DNA from: REEB95 sp963762425
Lineage (GTDB): Bacteria; Pseudomonadota; Alphaproteobacteria; ATCC43930; CGMCC-115725
Reading direction: 5' to 3'
Assembly: GCA_963762425.1 (NCBI GenBank)
Contig: CAVXKY010000004.1
Span: forward strand, 496,001 to 560,000
DNA: 64,000 nt
Within the stretch, counting starts at the first letter, position 1, and each line of letters opens with the position of its first letter. This document shows positions 61,865-64,000 of the stretch, piece after piece. Position numbers and translations under genes: made by a program. The notes under the pieces are model-generated. The model had not been told where the DNA came from. It did no database searches and saw only the letters and a program-made list of their open reading frames with translations.

Positions 61865-62471
61865 ATGTTGAAACAGATTCGTCCCGCCATCATGATGATC
61901 GTCGTCATGACGGTCATCACCGGTCTGGCCTATCCGCTGGCCATGACCGGCATAGCGCAAATCCTGTTCCCGCATCAGGCCAATGGCAGCTTGATCGAAA
62001 GGGACGGCAAGGTCATCGGCTCCGAGCTGATCGGCCAGGATTTCGAGACCGACAAGTATTTCCACGGCCGGCCCTCGGCCACGACCGAGCCGGATCCCAA
62101 GGATCCGACCAAGACCATTTCCGTGCCCTACGCCGCCGACAATTCCTCGGGCTCCAATCTGGGGCCGACCAGCCAGGCGCTTGGTCGACGGCGTGAAGGA
62201 CGCGGCGGCCAAGCTCCACGCCGAGAACCCGGCCGCGCCGGTGCCGGTCGATCTGGTGACCAATTCGGCCAGCGGACTCGACCCCGATATCACCCCGGCG
62301 GCGGCCTTGTTCCAGGTGCCGCGCGTCGCCAAGGCCCGTGGCCTGTCTACGGACCAGGTCAGCCAGGTGGTCGCCGACAATACCCAGAGCCGTTTTCTCG
62401 GGGTTCTCGGCGAGCCGCACGTGAATGTGCTGAAGCTCAACCTCGCCCTCGACGCGCTCGGCGCGAAATAG
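61865..62471 (+). pseudogene. kdpC: Potassium-transporting ATPase subunit KdpC, one extra T in the coding frame
   Basis: The first part has the KdpC N terminus (MLKQIRPAIMMIVVMTVITGL, one membrane helix) and SELIGQDFETDKYFHGRPSA. After SNLGPTSQAL the frame breaks at CGCTTGG (62180-62182). One frame over, VDGVKDAAAKLHAENP and DPDITPAAALFQVPRVAKARGLS continue to the correct end LNLALDALGAK. The length of 607 bases is a multiple of three plus one; restored KdpC would be 201 aa. KdpC is essential to the complex and the remaining kdp genes are intact, so a sequencing insertion is at least as likely as a real mutation. Confidence 0.85.
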
Positions 62472-62494
62472 CGCCGGTATTGCTATAATGGGGC

Positions 62495-64000
62495 ATGGCC
62501 GCTCCGAACCGCCCCACGCGTGATTCGCGCCCCTCGCCCGAGGCGCTGCTGGCCGAGGCCAAGCAGGAGGGCCGCGGCCGGCTGAAAATTTTCCTCGGCG
62601 CGGCGCCGGGAGTCGGCAAGACCTATGAAATGCTGGAAGCGGCGCAGACCAAGCGCCGCGAAGGCGCCGACCTCGTCGTGGGATTCGTCGAAACCCACGG
62701 CCGCAAGGAAACCGAGGCGCTGCTGGCCGGCCTCGAGGTCGTGAATCGGCGCAAAATCGACTACAAGGGCCGCGTCATCGAGGAAATGGATCTCGACGCC
62801 ATCCTGGCGCGGCGTCCCAAGCTGGTGCTGGTCGACGAACTCGCTCACACCAACGCGTCCGGCTCGCGCCATCCCAAGCGTTATCTCGACGTCGAGGAAC
62901 TGCTGGTCGCGGGCATCGACGTCTACACCACGCTCAACATCCAGCACGTCGAAAGCCTCAACGACGTGGTGGCGCAGATCACCCGCATCCGCGTGCGCGA
63001 AACCGTGCCCGACAGCGTGCTCGACGGCGCCGACGACATCGAGGTGATCGACCTTTCGCCGGAAGACCTGATTCAGCGTCTCAAGGAAGGCAAGGTCTAC
63101 GTCCCCGAACAGGCCGAACGCGCCGTCCGGCATTACTTCCAGCCCGGCAATCTAACCGCGTTGCGCGAGCTGGCGCTCAGGCGCACCGCGCAACGCGTCG
63201 ACGAACAGATGTTGACCTACATGCAGGCGCACACCATCAGCGGCCCGTGGGCCGCGGGTGAGCGCGTGCTGGTTTGCGTCAGCGAGTCCCCGGCCTGCGC
63301 CGCCCTCATCCGCTACGCCAAGCGCCTGGCCGACCGGCTGCACGGGCCCTGGACGGCGCTTTATGTCGAAACCCCGCGCTACCAGCGCCTCGACGAACGC
63401 GACCGCGACCGCATCGCCGACAGTCTCCGCCTCGCCGAGAAGCTTGGCGGCGAGGCCATCACCATTCCGGGCGGGCGCATCGCCGAGGATGTCACCAGCT
63501 ACGCCCAGGCCAACAACATCACCCACATCGTCATCGGCAAATCCGAACGCTCGCGCTGGTTCGAAATGTTGCACGGCTCGGTGGTGCACGATCTGGTGCG
63601 CCATGCCGGCAATATCAGCGTCCATGTCATCGCCGGAGACGATGGCGAGGCGTTGCCGGCCAAGACCATACGCACCCAGGCCGAGCCCGAGCCTTTCGAC
63701 ATCACGCCTTATATCGCGACCACGGCCATCGTCGCCGCGGCCTTGGGCATCGGCTTCGTCCTCCAGCAATATCTGAACGTCGTCAACATCGCGCTCGTCT
63801 TCCTGACCGCGATCCTGATCTCGGCGGTGACCTACGGGCTGTTGCCTTCGCTCTATGCCTGCGTCATCAGCGTGCTGGCCTACAATTTCTTCTTCTTGCC
63901 GCCGCTTTACACCTTCACCATCGCCGACCCGGAGAACGTGGTCGCGCTGTTCTTCTTTCTCATCGTGGCGGTGATCGCGTCGAACCTGGCCGCGCGCACC
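62495..64000 (+). CDS. kdpD: Osmosensitive K+ channel/Kdp sensor histidine kinase KdpD, 3' partial
   Basis: From ATG 62495, 502 codons stay open to the end of the window. The N-terminal KdpD domain has LKIFLGAAPGVGKTYEML (Walker A) and LVDELAHTNASGSRHPKRYLDVEELL. A Usp-like domain follows from VLVCVSESPACAALIRYAKRLA (about 255), then the DUF4118 membrane block begins at about 410 (ATTAIVAAALGIGF, VVNIALVFLTAILISAVTYG). The kinase core lies outside. KdpD senses low K+ and signals to KdpE, the expected activator of this operon. It lies 23 bases after kdpC. Confidence 0.93.
   Translation, partial: MAAPNRPTRDSRPSPEALLAEAKQEGRGRLKIFLGAAPGVGKTYEMLEAAQTKRREGADLVVGFVETHGRKETEALLAGLEVVNRRKIDYKGRVIEEMDLDAILARRPKLVLVDELAHTNASGSRHPKRYLDVEELLVAGIDVYTTLNIQHVESLNDVVAQITRIRVRETVPDSVLDGADDIEVIDLSPEDLIQRLKEGKVYVPEQAERAVRHYFQPGNLTALRELALRRTAQRVDEQMLTYMQAHTISGPWAAGERVLVCVSESPACAALIRYAKRLADRLHGPWTALYVETPRYQRLDERDRDRIADSLRLAEKLGGEAITIPGGRIAEDVTSYAQANNITHIVIGKSERSRWFEMLHGSVVHDLVRHAGNISVHVIAGDDGEALPAKTIRTQAEPEPFDITPYIATTAIVAAALGIGFVLQQYLNVVNIALVFLTAILISAVTYGLLPSLYACVISVLAYNFFFLPPLYTFTIADPENVVALFFFLIVAVIASNLAART

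Overview
The window is high-GC, gene-dense bacterial chromosome. Signs of an alphaproteobacterium are the histidine-kinase architecture (HisKA block with an IIGFSQII-type sequence), the Anbu gene set, a micro-ORF in front of kdpF, and many transporter/oxidoreductase clusters typical of metabolically versatile soil or water bacteria. The order is not determined. I see no tRNA, rRNA, CRISPR array, insertion sequence or prophage.

Region 1 (1-10478) is the distal part of an aryl-polyene/xanthomonadin-type pigment cluster. It encodes an AMP-ligase (entering from outside the window), two hotdog dehydratases, an acyltransferase, a LolA-like carrier, an MMPL exporter, a ketosynthase and its chain-length-factor-like partner and a FabG reductase, nearly all joined by 4-base or short overlaps. 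A convergent glycosyltransferase and a flavin-dependent halogenase-type gene broken by one extra base complete it. Acyl carrier proteins and remaining genes would lie upstream.

Region 2 (10576-23347) is mixed: a secreted papain-like protein, an orphan solute-binding protein, an ExxH-containing protein, an AceE-like 2-oxoacid dehydrogenase divergent from an Lrp/AsnC regulator, two cupins (one with a 15-histidine tract) beside a HupE/UreJ metal permease, a PqqC-like protein, a membrane histidine kinase and a GNAT enzyme. Region 3 (23483-30807) has a universal stress protein, the four-gene Anbu operon (circularly permuted ATP-grasp, alpha-E, transglutaminase, Anbu), a cyclopropane-fatty-acid synthase and an SDR.

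Region 4 (30924-39423) has a haem-motif protein, a broken gene, a Rieske/FMN-reductase fusion and a five-gene reverse-strand operon: two micro membrane proteins, a ferric-reductase-like/Rieske fusion, an FAD amine oxidase and an aldehyde dehydrogenase. An alpha/beta hydrolase whose nucleophile position is Gly follows. Region 5 (39614-46783) is a molybdenum-hydroxylase operon (FAD, Mo and 2Fe-2S subunits) with an alpha/beta hydrolase, flanked by two MFS transporters.

Region 6 (46799-56442) holds a periplasmic protein, an Mpo1-like protein, a desaturase-like diiron protein and an aromatic-catabolism-like island: VOC protein, class II aldolase, Rieske oxygenase alpha/beta, amidohydrolase, orphan ABC ATPase and a second class II aldolase. 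Inside it lies a 1.1-kb stretch of decayed gene fragments. Region 7 (56628-64000) has a DUF1275 protein, small membrane ORFs and a Kdp potassium operon (micro-ORF, kdpF, A, B, C, D) with a KdpE-like direct repeat upstream. kdpD runs off the end.

Four otherwise intact genes (halogenase, Rieske alpha, second aldolase, kdpC) each carry exactly one extra base, so sequencing error must be considered alongside real inactivation.
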